Part shown: positions 23,367 to 34,391 of the stretch, one piece after another
Layout of the letters: each line of letters opens with the position of its first letter
How positions within the stretch are numbered: the first letter of the stretch is position 1
Source: Brachionus rotundiformis
Taxonomy: Eukaryota > Rotifera > Eurotatoria > Ploima > Brachionidae
DNA length: 64,000 nucleotides
Assembly: GCA_016802295.1 (NCBI GenBank)
Contig: JAESIW010000138.1
Coordinates: 3,888,592-3,952,591, forward strand
Reading direction: 5' to 3'
Program-made: the position numbers and the translations under genes
The notes under the pieces: model-generated
Seen by the model: the letters and a program-made list of their open reading frames with translations, nothing else
What the model was told of the DNA's origin: nothing
Database searches by the model: none

Positions 23367-25215
23367 ATGAGCACCGCTGATGAACTAAAAGCAAAAGGCA
23401 ACTCTGCCTTACAGGCCGAAAAATTCGACGAGGCCATTAAACATTATACCGACGCTATCCAAATTGATTCCAATAACCATATTTTGTACAGCAATCGTTC
23501 GGCTGCATACGCCAAAGTTGGCAAGTTTGCTGAATCACTTGCAGATGCCGAGAAAACAATTGGTCTAAAAGGCGATTGGCCAAAAGGCTATTCTAGAAAA
23601 GGCGCAGCCCTTGAGCTTATGGAAAGATATGATGAAGCAATAAAAACCTATGAACAAGGTCTTAAGTATGACCCTAACAATCAACTACTTAAAGATGCCA
23701 TAAAAAACTGTAAAGACAATTTGGAAACTCCTCTTAACTTTGGCAGCGGTGGTGCCGGCATGAACCCGTTCGCTGATCCAAAGTTCCTTGCCAACTTAGC
23801 CATGAACCCCAAAACCAGAGGTCTTTTAAGCGATCCAGAGGTACAAAATTTACTAAAGGACTTGCAGAAAAATCCAAATGACATTGCGTATGCTTTTAAA
23901 AGCAAATAGGCTTTATCCAAAGTTTATAATTTTTAAATTTAGGAAATTATTGAACAACCCTAAGGCTTCACAGCTGTTAGGCGCAATGTTCGGAGGAATG
24001 GGAGGAGGCGAAGGCATGTTTGATAGCGAGGAAATGCAAACAGAAGAATCAAAGCCTACTCCAGCCCCGGAAGAGAAAAAACCGGAGCCAAAACCAGAGC
24101 CAAAAGACGAACGCACATCTGAGCAACGAGAGGCGGCCAAGGAAAAAGATCTTGGAAATGAAGCATACAAGAAAAAAGACTTTGAAACCGCTCTAAAACA
24201 CTACAATCGTGCTTCTGAATTAGACCCAACTAATATCACTTATTTAACAAATAAAGCTGGTAAAAATTCAATTAAAAATGAAAATTTTTAAATTTATAAA
24301 ATAATTTATTATTTTAAAAAAATATTAAAGCTGTTTATTTTGAAAAAAATGATCTTTCTCAATGCATTGAATTGTGTGAAAAGGCTATTGAGGTTGGTCG
24401 TGAAAATAAGGCTGATTTTACCTTAATTGCAAAGTAATCTATTTAAATATATAAAATTAATTGAAACTTTTGTTAAATTAAAATAATTTAAATTCTAAAG
24501 AGCTTATGCAAGAATTGGCAATGCTTATTATAAACAAAAAGATTTGAAGAACTCTTTAAAATACTATAATCATTCATTATCGGAGCACCGTAATCCGGAT
24601 ATATTAAAAAAGAAGCAACAAGTTGAAAAAGAAATGAAGGAGGAAGAAATGCGCGCTTACATTAATCCGGAAGAGGCCGAAAAAGAGAAAAACCTTGGAA
24701 ATGAGTCGTTCAAAAAGGGAGACTTTCCAACCGCCATGAAACATTATAACGAAGCCATTAAAAGAAATCCCAACGATGCCAAATTATTCCGAAATCGTGC
24801 ATTGTGCTACTCAAAGTTGATGGAGTTCCAATTGGCCTTGAATGATTGTGACAAAGCCATTCAGTTGGATCCTAGTTTTGTAAAAGCTTATGTCCAAAAA
24901 GGCTCCATTTTAGTGTTAATGAAAGAACAAGCTAAAGCCATGTCCGCCTATGCCAAGGCTATTGAGTTGGATCCCGATTGCCAAGAGGCTATTGAAGGAT
25001 ACAGATCTTGTGCTATAAACTCGGATCCTGAGGAGACTAGAAAAAGAGCAATGCAAGATCCTGAGGTACAGCAAATTTTGAGTGATCCTGCTATGCGCCT
25101 AATTTTGGAACAAATGCAGACTGACCGTCAAGCTGCACAAGATCACTTAAAAAATCCAGCAATTAAAGCAAAAATTCAGAAATTAATCGAATGTGGTCTA
25201 ATCCAAGTTCGATAG
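23367..25215 (+). CDS. STIP1: Stress-induced phosphoprotein 1 (Hop) co-chaperone
   Basis: Four exons (23367-23887, 23943-24259, 24331-24433, 24501-25215) join to 551 residues, normal for STIP1/Sti1. Hop bridges Hsp70 and Hsp90 in the cytosol and passes clients between them. Visible in order: TPR1 (ADELKAKGNSALQAEKFDEA onward), DP1 (NPFADPKFLANLAMNPKTRG), an acidic Pro/Glu/Lys linker, TPR2A (AAKEKDLGNEAYKKKDFETA, split across introns), TPR2B (EEAEKEKNLGNESFKKGDF) and DP2 (DPEVQQILSDPAMRLILEQM), ending near the C-terminus. Carboxylate-clamp Lys/Asn/Arg residues are present in the TPR repeats (GNS, GNE, SNRSAAY, FRNRALCY). Full family architecture is retained. Confidence 0.97.
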
Positions 25216-26730
25216 GCTTTTTTAAATAATACCTTACTAATTTGGGTTGTATTATTTCTTTTAATTTTTGTCTTTATTTACTTTATTAATTCAGCTTCAA
25301 AATATTATTCAGAAGTTATTTGTTCAAAGTTTATTTTAAAATCGATTATTTTTTAATAACTTAAATATATTTTAAATAAAAAGTCAGTCCGTAAATTTAT
25401 TTTTAATCTTACCAAAAAAAAATTATTCGTTCCTATTATCTATATTATCAAAAAATCTTATTCAATTAAATTAAGAAGTTTAGTTTTGAATTTTGCTCTT
25501 GTGAATTCCGAAAATTCTTAAATTAATCTAATCAAGATTTAAACGTTTTGATCTAAAACAAATAATTTATTAGTTGGAGACTCATTTACTGACATCTAAT
25601 AATTATTAAAACTTTATGAAAAACATGTTTTTCTAGTATTAAGATTAATAGACTGTTTCATTCAATTAGCGAGAATAATCTATTAATTCTTTTTTTAATA
25701 ACCAAATTTCTTCAAATTATCTAATAATTACTATCTAATAATTCTTCCTTCTCTTGTTCATATAATTTTTAAACATTATCAACAAAATTTATTTATTCTT
25801 TCATTTCAATATTCAAATAACGAATAAAAAATTTGATTCTATGAAAAATATTTCAAAAAGAATAATTAAGCGCTTCATTCAATTGATATAAAGACGCGAC
25901 ACTATATTTTTAGCTGTAAGATATTTTCCTATAGAATAATATGGAGCACCGCCTATCCTCGTATAAATATCTTTTAACATGTCGAAAAGGTTTTGATGTT
26001 TCGTCTAGTACAACCATGTTAAATTTTTGAAAGTTATTTATATATACAGTATATTAATAAAAATAAAATAAATTTTTACTTTAATTAAATTAGTTTTCTA
26101 AATTAGAAACTATTTTGCTTTTTAATAATAATAGTGATTTTAATTGTTTAATTAATAATTTTCCCTTTTAAAGCATTATAAAAATTAATGAAAAAAAATC
26201 TTTCCAATTACTACAAGGTAAACAAAACCAGGATGGAAAAAAATTAAATTCACCAAAATAATAGTTCATTAACTAACAACAATTAATCGTTTTCAAAACT
26301 GAAAGCTATACGGGCTATACATATTGATTGATTGAAACAGTATATATAGAATTTATTATACATAAAATATTGATAGTCTAATTAACAATTTCATAATATT
26401 TAACTAAAATCGTAAGCCATATCAAATTTTTCGGATGTTATCTAAAAAATAAGAATATGTAAAAATTTATATGTCTAATCATATAGGCATCATTAAAAAT
26501 AATGACTAAAAAATATAACTCTTATAAAAATAGATCAAATTCAAAAATTTCTAGACAAATTAAAGTATTAATTTTACCAATAAAATAAGATTATATTTCT
26601 CAAAAAAAGTAATTATAAAATTAAAATTCTCTGCTTTTGATTTTTAATTTGTTTTATTTAAATTTTATTATTTATAAAGAGAGCTCTGAATGATTAGCGA
26701 TTTTAAAATTAATAAAATTATTTTTTAAAA
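25216..26730. other. Intergenic, no gene recognised
   Basis: A 1.5-kb A/T-rich spacer. A less A/T-rich patch at about 25890-26020 could not be assigned on either strand. Confidence 0.4.
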
Positions 26731-29058
26731 ATGATACAAGCAATGTTTTTTTTTATTTTTGTTTTTTTACTATTCGGTGAATCTATGTGTTTAAAAGAAG
26801 ATAGTTGCTCAAAATCAAAATTAATCAATTTGGAGATTTCAGAGAATATTCTTATTTTTAAAAATTTTGATTCTTTCAAAAAAATCAATTTTTTTTGCTT
26901 CAATTTAAACGGTTCCAATATTAAAAAGGTACTTCAATTTATGCCAAATCGAAAACTTGTTTTGGACCAATCTGTTTCATTTAGCGGAATTGATTCTTTT
27001 CTCAAACCTGACCAATATGATATAACATTATTTTATTTTTTCATAAAAGCTTTTAACTTTTCCAAACCAATTTTTGAAGATCTAAATAAAAAACTTGTAC
27101 GTGTACAGATAACTTTTTTTTACTCGAATTTTTTTCAAAGCGAATGTTCTTCATTTTCTGATAAAGGATTATTTAATGGTTTAGCTGTATTGGTGTTTTC
27201 TTTCACTGTTAAATATTCTTTCAGAGCTTGTCCATTAATTTTTCAAAATTCATCAATAAAAGTTTTAATCTTTCACGGTTTATCTAATAGTCTTATTCGT
27301 TTTAATCAATTAAATTTTGACACATCTCTTACCAATACAGATCTAAATGCTTCCGTAAATAAAATTGCATTGTTTTTTTACAAAGGAATATTAATGAAAA
27401 ATATGATGGTATTCAAAAGCATTGAACAATTGTCTTTTTATGGCTATATTGATTCAATAGACCAAAACGCTTTTGAATCTACTATAATAAAAACAATTGA
27501 ACTATTTGTTGATAATCATTTGCATTTCATCAGCCAGGGAATAGAGTGGATTAAGCGCCTAAATTTCAATTTAAAAATTAACTTTAGCAATGTAGATGAA
27601 ATAATAAATAACTTAGATCAAACAAAACTAATAATATTTAGCCCTAATAGACCTTTTAATGGAAATAATCAAAACTGGCTAGAAGATAGAAATTTTTGTT
27701 TATTTAAAGATTTTCCCGATGATAGCCTTGTATTACCGGTTATTACGTCAATTCAGTCATCTAATTGTACCTGTCTAATGATATGGCTCTTAAAGAGAAC
27801 AAGAATTGTTGCTAAATATATTCAAAATTATCAATTAAGAGTAATTTATTCATGTATGAATGAAACTTTGGTACAAATGCGGTACAAAGCATGTAACTTT
27901 GAGAGAATGATACAATTATGTTATTCATGGAAACAAAATTACCCGATAGAAATGGTCGATTCCGTGGTATTTTACAACGCAGAATTACTTGATCTAATTT
28001 TGATCTATCCAAAATATGCTCTGATATTATTCGGTTTAATAACCAACTCATTTAACTTTTATATTTTAAACAAAGTTCTTATTTACAAAAAGAAATCATC
28101 ATCTAAGGAAAGAAATATGCTTGAAAAAATGATGTTATATAATTCTATAATTAATAATTTATATCTATTTGTTGGATTAGTGCACTTGATTGGGAAATGT
28201 AACACTCCAAATGGACATTATTGTCCAATACTTTTGAATAGAAGCTTGACTTTTCAATTAATTGAAATTTATTTGGTTAATTTAATGGGATCTATTTTGA
28301 AATTTTTCGCTAATCTCACCCTTATTTTGGTATCTATCAACAGGCTAATGAATTTAGATCCAAAATTATATATGAAAATAAAAAAAATTATCAAGTGCAA
28401 ATTTTTTCATTTCTTATTTATTATATTGATTTGTTTTTATGTTGTTTTGGTATTTTTCAGTCAAATATTAACCAAAAAAACAAATCTCATAAGAACCCAA
28501 TTAGATGATTTTTCTTATACAGAATATCCTGATAGGAATTTTCTTTTTATTAACAATAAAGCACCTCTAAAAGGAGCCCCGGCATCTTGGACATTTACCA
28601 AAGCTTATTCGTATAAACTAATAATGACACTTTATATTGTAGAATTTTTTGTTCAAGATGTTGTGTTTATGATGGTATTTATGATTGTGGAAATTTTGGT
28701 TTGCATTAGAGCTAAAGCCATGATAAACGATAGACAAAAACTAATCATAAAAACGATTAACATTAAGCGAGATAATCTACAAAAGAATTTGAGAATTTTG
28801 ATTATATTTCTTATTTTATTAATAGTATTTAAATTCATTGATTTTTCTATCAATATATTTATTGTATTTGAAAAAACTTCAAATTATTTCAAAAGAATGA
28901 ATATATGTTTCAATTTTAATAAAATTTGCACTATTTTACAAGAAATTAGTGATTTTTTTTTCTCAATACCACTAGCTTTTCTATCATTTTTCTATTTCTA
29001 TCTTAATAAAAATTTCTATATTTTTACTAAAGTTAAAACAAACAAACCCAATAAATGA
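26731..29058 (+). CDS. Orphan GPCR-like seven-helix membrane protein
   Basis: Intronless, 775 residues. A signal peptide (MFFFIFVFLLFGESMC) leads into a roughly 400-residue extracellular region with scattered Cys and many N-glycosylation sequons but no domain I recognise. The C-terminal third has about seven hydrophobic helices, beginning YALILFGLITNSFNFYIL, where the N in helix 1 matches the rhodopsin-type GN position, and including YLVNLMGSILKFFANLTLIL, FLFIILICFYVVLVFFSQIL, VFMMVFMIVEILVCI and LRILIIFLILLIVFKFIDF. There is no DRY or NPxxY motif. Such large-ectodomain receptors occur as lineage-specific expansions in small invertebrates; ligand unknown. Beyond the stop, an in-frame acceptor at 29122 could supply an alternative tail. 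Confidence 0.7.
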   Translation: MIQAMFFFIFVFLLFGESMCLKEDSCSKSKLINLEISENILIFKNFDSFKKINFFCFNLNGSNIKKVLQFMPNRKLVLDQSVSFSGIDSFLKPDQYDITLFYFFIKAFNFSKPIFEDLNKKLVRVQITFFYSNFFQSECSSFSDKGLFNGLAVLVFSFTVKYSFRACPLIFQNSSIKVLIFHGLSNSLIRFNQLNFDTSLTNTDLNASVNKIALFFYKGILMKNMMVFKSIEQLSFYGYIDSIDQNAFESTIIKTIELFVDNHLHFISQGIEWIKRLNFNLKINFSNVDEIINNLDQTKLIIFSPNRPFNGNNQNWLEDRNFCLFKDFPDDSLVLPVITSIQSSNCTCLMIWLLKRTRIVAKYIQNYQLRVIYSCMNETLVQMRYKACNFERMIQLCYSWKQNYPIEMVDSVVFYNAELLDLILIYPKYALILFGLITNSFNFYILNKVLIYKKKSSSKERNMLEKMMLYNSIINNLYLFVGLVHLIGKCNTPNGHYCPILLNRSLTFQLIEIYLVNLMGSILKFFANLTLILVSINRLMNLDPKLYMKIKKIIKCKFFHFLFIILICFYVVLVFFSQILTKKTNLIRTQLDDFSYTEYPDRNFLFINNKAPLKGAPASWTFTKAYSYKLIMTLYIVEFFVQDVVFMMVFMIVEILVCIRAKAMINDRQKLIIKTINIKRDNLQKNLRILIIFLILLIVFKFIDFSINIFIVFEKTSNYFKRMNICFNFNKICTILQEISDFFFSIPLAFLSFFYFYLNKNFYIFTKVKTNKPNK

Positions 29059-29122
29059 TTTAATTTTTGTTAAATTTTTTTTTGCTCAATAAAATCTTAA
29101 AAAATATTTTATCTATTTTCAG

Positions 29123-29308
29123 CGAGATTATAGATATAACAAAGCAAAGTCACCAGCTCCTTCCACTTCGTCAGCCATAGCATTTAAGTCAAATGTTTTT
29201 GAAATAAAACTCGAATCAAAAAATTGTCTTAAATGCCGAACTCTTTTTAAATCTAGTTCCGAGAAATACGCTTGGATCTTATGTGAAAAATACTATAGTG
29301 TACATTAG
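29123..29308 (+). pseudogene. Open 61-codon stretch: transposase tail or alternative GPCR exon
   Basis: After a TTTTCAG acceptor the frame reads RDYRYNKAKSPAPSTSSAIA, later CLKCRTLFKSSSEKYAWILC, to a TAG. The C-x2-C and W-x2-C spacing looks like a decayed zinc finger of the kind found at the end of some transposases. Alternatively it is in phase with a possible donor (AAA|GTTAAA) near the end of the upstream GPCR gene and could replace its last residues. Neither reading is proven. Confidence 0.35.
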
Positions 29309-30063
29309 ACACAAAATTTTGTAAAAATCGTCATTTTTAGGCCTTTTTTGACTAAAACGACATGTCTTTATAGTCGAAAAAGCTGAAAATGAAAACCAGT
29401 GTTCGATACATAGTGAAATGTCACTAAAATCGAGCAATTATGTTATCTAGAAACAGCGAATATTATTTTAAATTGGAAAGTTTGTTCTTATCTAGATATT
29501 AGTTTTATTTTGTTGAAATTCTGTATAATAGCTTCACATTATCTAAAATTTTTTCAATTAAAACAAGTCAAATAACTCTTTTAATTTTTTTGTCTTTACT
29601 CAAATTATCAAAATACTGAACATGAGGAAGAAAGAGAAAAATAAGGTTAATATGTCCAAGAGTTCTTCGGGACAGTCTGAAGACTGATATTGTAATTAGT
29701 TATATTTTTTATTGTAAAAAAGGGGGATTTTTTATTATATTTAAAAAAAATATGTCAGAAGTAAAAGTGGGTTAGTTTGATTATGTTTTTTGTTTTATAT
29801 AAAATTTAGTCTTAAAAGAATAGGCACTAGTGAGGAATTGACTTTAAAATGAGGTTTGTTTTTCTTTATTTTTGGTAAAACAAGTTTTTGGAAAAAAAGA
29901 TAATTTTCATTCTTGTAGTATACGTGTATTAGTAATAAATACCAATGTTTAAATAGTTTAATTTGTGCTAAGTTTCAATATGACCAACTATCTAGTTCTA
30001 AGTTGAAAGAAGCCTAACTTATTGTTTCAATTACAGTTCTTGGAACTAAATTCAAGTAGTTAT

Positions 30064-30290
30064 TAGTGTTGGAATCCGTACAAGCGGACCCCAATCCGGC
30101 CAAAAATTTTGAAAACCGTGATTGTATACGCTTAACCGGCCAACCGGATGGTCATTTGGCCGGTAAGCTTGATGGTCCAATTTTTAGACCGCTTAAAATA
30201 CGGACGGCCAGAAATACGGCATTAATTAAATTTAAAGGAATTAAAAAACAAGATATTAATTGTTACAAAAAAAGTGTTTTAGTTTAAAAG
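30064..30290 (+). mobile_element. hAT-like non-autonomous repeat, copy 1
   Basis: Begins TAGTGTTGGAATCCGTACAA and is strikingly richer in C and G than its surroundings. It shares the first ~100 nt (GCGGA-C, AATCCGGCCAAAAATTTT, CGCTTA-CCGGCCAACC, GGCTTGATGGTCCAAT-like blocks) with the reverse complement of 51540-51824. An internal perfect hairpin ACCGGCCAA/TTGGCCGGT is visible. The far end lacks a clear matching terminal repeat, so this copy may be truncated. The open frame through it is incidental. Confidence 0.65.
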
Positions 30291-30744
30291 TTTTTTTTTT
30301 CATTTTTCACATTTTATTTAATCTAATAATGTCGGTTTTATTTGTTTAGTTAATAGTTTTTATATTAACTTATTTTTTTTCAATAAATTAAATAATTCAA
30401 TAAAATATCTTATTATTATATATTAAATAAATTATTAATTCCCTTATTTTTCAATCAACCTTCAAATGATCAATTAATTAAGTGTAAATAAATCAACTAA
30501 ATACCAAGTAAAAAAAAACAGCTACTAGTTTACTTAAATTATTTGAAAGCCCTTTTTAAATTTTAAATAAAAATTTTTTAACATAACGAGGATTTTTGCT
30601 CAAGTACAACCATATAATGGTCTTTAATACAATTTTACAGTGTAAAATTGAAAATTATTTTATATGTATTAAAATAAAATTGAACGAAAATTTAGAAAAT
30701 TAAAAAATAAATAATTTTTAAAAATTGATTTTTATTAAAAAAGA

Positions 30745-32503
30745 CTACATTTCGTCATACATTCTTAGGACTTTTATTTGAGTTTTTAGATTGAGCATCT
30801 CATTGAAATTCAAGTCGACTCTTGATGGATAAACACTTTTGAGAGAAGATTTCGAATCGATTATTTTGACTTGCTGAACCAAAATCATGTTCCTCAACTT
30901 GCCTTCCTCACTTTGGTCTATTTCTATCTTTAAATCCTCAACTTGCTGACTTAAATCAAGTTTGGAAACAATTCCCATCTCGAACATGCCAATTAATAAT
31001 TTTTCCATGACTGTCTTACAAACTTCAATGCTATTAGAGCTTGTTATTTCCACTAAGATGTCTTTGGTGCTTGTGCTCATGCGGGTTTTCTCTGCATTAG
31101 TCAAAGGTGGAAGAGAAATGATTGATTCCGAGTCTTGTAAAAAGGCGAATTTGGACTGCTTTTCCAGCAGGGTAAGATATTTGTAAATTCCCGACAACTG
31201 ATTACGTTTTTTTGCTTTACGCTCAGCCTCAGCTTCATCCATTAATTTGAAAAAGTATTCGCTAGCTTCAATTGGGTATTTTCTTCCCAATGGAACCAAC
31301 TTTTTAAAATTTATTTCCAAATTTTGGTCACAAAAAATGAATAAATACTTCTATTCTAGTAGGATCTTCGGCACAATAGGATACATTGTCTTTAATGTTT
31401 TGCAAATCATGAGTGGCTATTGTGGCCAAGGTTCTCTTTTGACACTCTTCTTCATGCAATTTGGTCTTATAAAATTAATTTATATTTTTAACAAATTTTT
31501 ATTATTTTTTTATTACCTGTAAATTCAGGAATTTTTTCAAATTTCCAGGGGTCTCTAGATCAATGAATCGAAATATTGCGCAAACAATAAATGGCCTTAC
31601 ATCGTTTACAGAATCACTTATTCTTATTTCTTTACTAATGTATTTCTCATCATGACAATGATATACTTTTATTAGATCATATTCAGTGACTTGATCTTGA
31701 GGTTTGTTTTTTTTTGGCACTTTTAGCTTATCTTTAGGCTTTTTTTTCAATTCTTCGGCATAAACTCTCTCCAAATATTCGATGATTGGCTTCATTTTGT
31801 TCTGGTCTACCAATTTTTTAAGTCTATTATCTTTTAATTTATTATCTTTGAGGAGAAGGTCTTTAAGCTTAATGCACTGACACAAATTAGCAGGTACATG
31901 TTTAAGATTATTGTTCTCTAAATTAAACAGCTTAAGAGAAGGCAATTGGACCAGATTTTCAGAGAGTTCCTCCAATTCATTAAACGAAGCATTAATTTCG
32001 GCCAAATGTTCAAGTTTATCTGAGCCCAAGTCTTCTGGTAATGTTTTGAATTTGTTTCGGCTTATATTTAGAACTGCAAGCTTTGACAATTTTTCCAACG
32101 GGAACAAAAATTCTAGTTGGTTGCCACCCAAATTAACTGTAAAGAGCTCTGTTAAATTGCCCAACTCTGAGGGAAGGTGGGAAATTTTATTATTTGATAA
32201 GTCTAGATTTTTTAGATTTTTTAAAAGACCAATTTCCAATGGCAATTCTACCAATTCATTTGAATGACACAAAAAAGATGTTAGGTTATTAATGAAAGAT
32301 ATTTGTTTTGGCAAAGAGCTCAATTTGGTCCGGGCTATTTCCAAAAAATTTAGATTCTTCAGTTTGAAAATATTCTCATCGAGCTGTCCTTGATTGTCCT
32401 CTATTCGTTTAGAAATATCATTACCTACCAGAATTAATTCATAACGCTTGGTCTCCGACGCTAATTGTACTTCGGGCCAAATTGCTTTTGCTGAATTTGA
32501 CAT
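30745..32503 (-). CDS. LRRC47: Leucine-rich repeat-containing protein 47 homologue
   Basis: Three minus-strand exons (31517-32503, 31349-31465, 30745-31299) give 552 residues. The N-terminus (AIWPEVQLASETKRYELILVG) matches LRRC47. About seven leucine-rich repeats follow (LPLEIGLLKNLKNLDLSNNK, LPSELGNLTELFTVNLGGNQ and on), then a Lys-rich linker and DVRPFIVCAIFRFIDLE. Exon 2 contains KLHEEECQKRTLATIATHDL and the C-terminal part has LVPLGRKYPIEASEY, DSESIISLPPLTNAEKTRM and VKIIDSKSSLKSVYPSRVDL, related to the B3/B4 domain of phenylalanyl-tRNA synthetase beta. LRRC47's molecular role is poorly defined. The 49-nt intron between exons 2 and 3 removes an in-frame stop. Start MSNSAKAIW is the first ATG in frame. 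Confidence 0.92.
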
Positions 32504-34391
32504 ATTTTGTTTGTATTTTAAATAATTTAAAAGATATTGACTTGGTTTTTATGAAATGGTATTTAACAACACGTTGAAATTATGATTAAATTTCAAAATT
32601 CTAATTAATTTCAGAGCAAAATATTCTATCATTTTGTTACATCGGAAATTTTATTAATTTGAGGATTTGAAAATTTATTTAAAATCAAAAACTCGAACTA
32701 TCCTTTAGACCTAATGATGGAAAAGATAAAACCAGTTTCAATTCGCTTATGAAATCTTGTTCTAATTTTAAAGTAAAAAAATTGATAAAACTTCAAATCC
32801 ATGGACTGAGATCCATCCGAGAATGGTTTTGAAGTCTCGACGTTATCTGCACTGATTAGGGTATTTGGAAAAATGAATTATTAATTAATACTTAAGGAAA
32901 GATTATAAAATATTTGATAGAGAGAAAACTTTTTAATAAAACAGTTATCAAAAGTAGAACATCTGACTCATACTCATATAGATTGCACTGAATACGATTT
33001 AGCATTTAATATTCTTTTGATTGACTGGTGCCTTGAATGTAGCAATGAATATTTTAGTATGTTATCTAGTTTGTTTTTGAATAAGTCAATTGTTTTTGAT
33101 TCGATTACCTCATTTGTCAGTTTGTTCTAATCGCTAACAACTCTGTTAGTAACATAATTATACCTCGGTAAACAATTTTTTGTAACTTCTTAGTCTGTAT
33201 CGATTACCTCTTGTATTATATATACTTACACTTTCAAAATGTTCGCTATACCAACTTATCTCGTCAAGTCCATTCATGAACTTGTACGTTTGTATTAGAT
33301 CACCGCGTCTCCTTCTTGTCGAAAGTGTTGTAAGGTTCAGTTTTTTGAGTCTTTCTGAAAAGCTTAGCTCACCAAATCCATTTATTTTTCGTGTAGCTCT
33401 TCTCTGTACTCTCTCAAGTGTATCAATATCTTACTTCAGGTATGGATTTCAAACTAAGACTGCATATTCGAGATGGGGTCGAACGAGACTTGTGAACAAT
33501 TTTTTAATAATATTTGAATCATGGTTACTGAACCCCATTTAGTACTTGCCCAAGAATTCTGTTTGCTCTTGCCGATGAAGCACATATTTGCTTACACCAT
33601 TTCATGTTGTTATTTACTATGACTCCTAGATCTTTCTGTTCAGAAGCCTTCGTCAATTTGTGGACTTCATTTTCCTTTGATATATAATAATCCGTTCTTG
33701 GGTTATTCCTACCAATATGCATTACTTCACATTTTTCAGTTTTGAGATTCACCGACTATCCACTACACCATTTGACAAGACTATATATATATTTTATATC
33801 ATCTAGCAAGTGCTCTATCTTTATCTTTTCATTTATTTTATTAAATATACAATATACAATTTAATTTTCTGAATATTTAATGTAATTGTTAATTGTTTGT
33901 TAATAATATTTATAAAAATTAAATAAAAAAGATAAAACCGAAACCAGTACAACATCAAGTTATAACATTGGCTTCAGAACTATGTAATCTTATTATTCAA
34001 CTGCTCATAGTGAGCGATCATATTGATGGTTACGGGTTTCATAAATGGTTTAAGTTCGTATAAATAATCTTAAAACAGATACAACTCTAAGTAAAGAAAA
34101 TCTAGTTTGAGAAAAATAATTAATAAAAAGTTTGTTTAAAAATTTGAGTTATTAAATAAATAATAAAAAAAACAAGAGTAAATAAAAAATTAAAACTTAT
34201 TCTAATAATCTTTATTTAAACTTAAATAAAATAAAATATTTAGATAAATATTTAAAACTTTTGTGAACTTAAATACGATTAAAACTAAAAAATTTATCTT
34301 GAATACCATTAACATTATAAAATTAAAAGTAAATTATTTTATTCACGTTTAGTTATATTATTTAAAAAGTAAAAAAAATAATTTTAGTAAA
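32504..34391. other. Intergenic region dominated by an antisense LINE remnant
   Basis: Contains the LINE fragment at about 32950-33790 (-). The remaining DNA is low-complexity A/T sequence, ending with the DDX49 upstream region. Confidence 0.5.
32950..33790 (-). pseudogene. CR1/jockey-like LINE reverse-transcriptase remnant
   Basis: On the minus strand, frames give LKTEKCEVMHIGRNN and KDLGVIVNNNMKWCKQI, then SLVRPHLEYAVLVWNPYLK, DTLERVQRRATRKINGFGEL, TTLSTRRRRGDLIQTYKFMN and a tail with FKNKLDNIL. That is the standard order for the end of a CR1-type reverse transcriptase, broken by stops and frame changes. It is related to the fragment near 3.8-4.2 kb. The 5' portion is missing. Confidence 0.8.

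Larger units (their letters stand above)
29059..30744. other. Intergenic region with coding-like fragment and a repeat
   Basis: Apart from the open stretch 29123-29308 and the repeat starting at 30064, this holds A/T-rich DNA. Positions about 29300-29460 show a weak inverted resemblance (GTGTACATTAGACAC versus GTGTTCGATACATAG) that might be another small element. Confidence 0.4.

Noticed and set aside
29290..29470. Possible small MITE with GTGT-ACATTAGACAC ends
   Set aside because: The two ends agree at only about 60 percent and no target duplication is seen.
30066..30287. 73-codon ORF with Pro/Gly-rich product
   Set aside because: It lies wholly in the hAT-like repeat, lacks an ATG start and the frame is not conserved in the copy near 51.6 kb.
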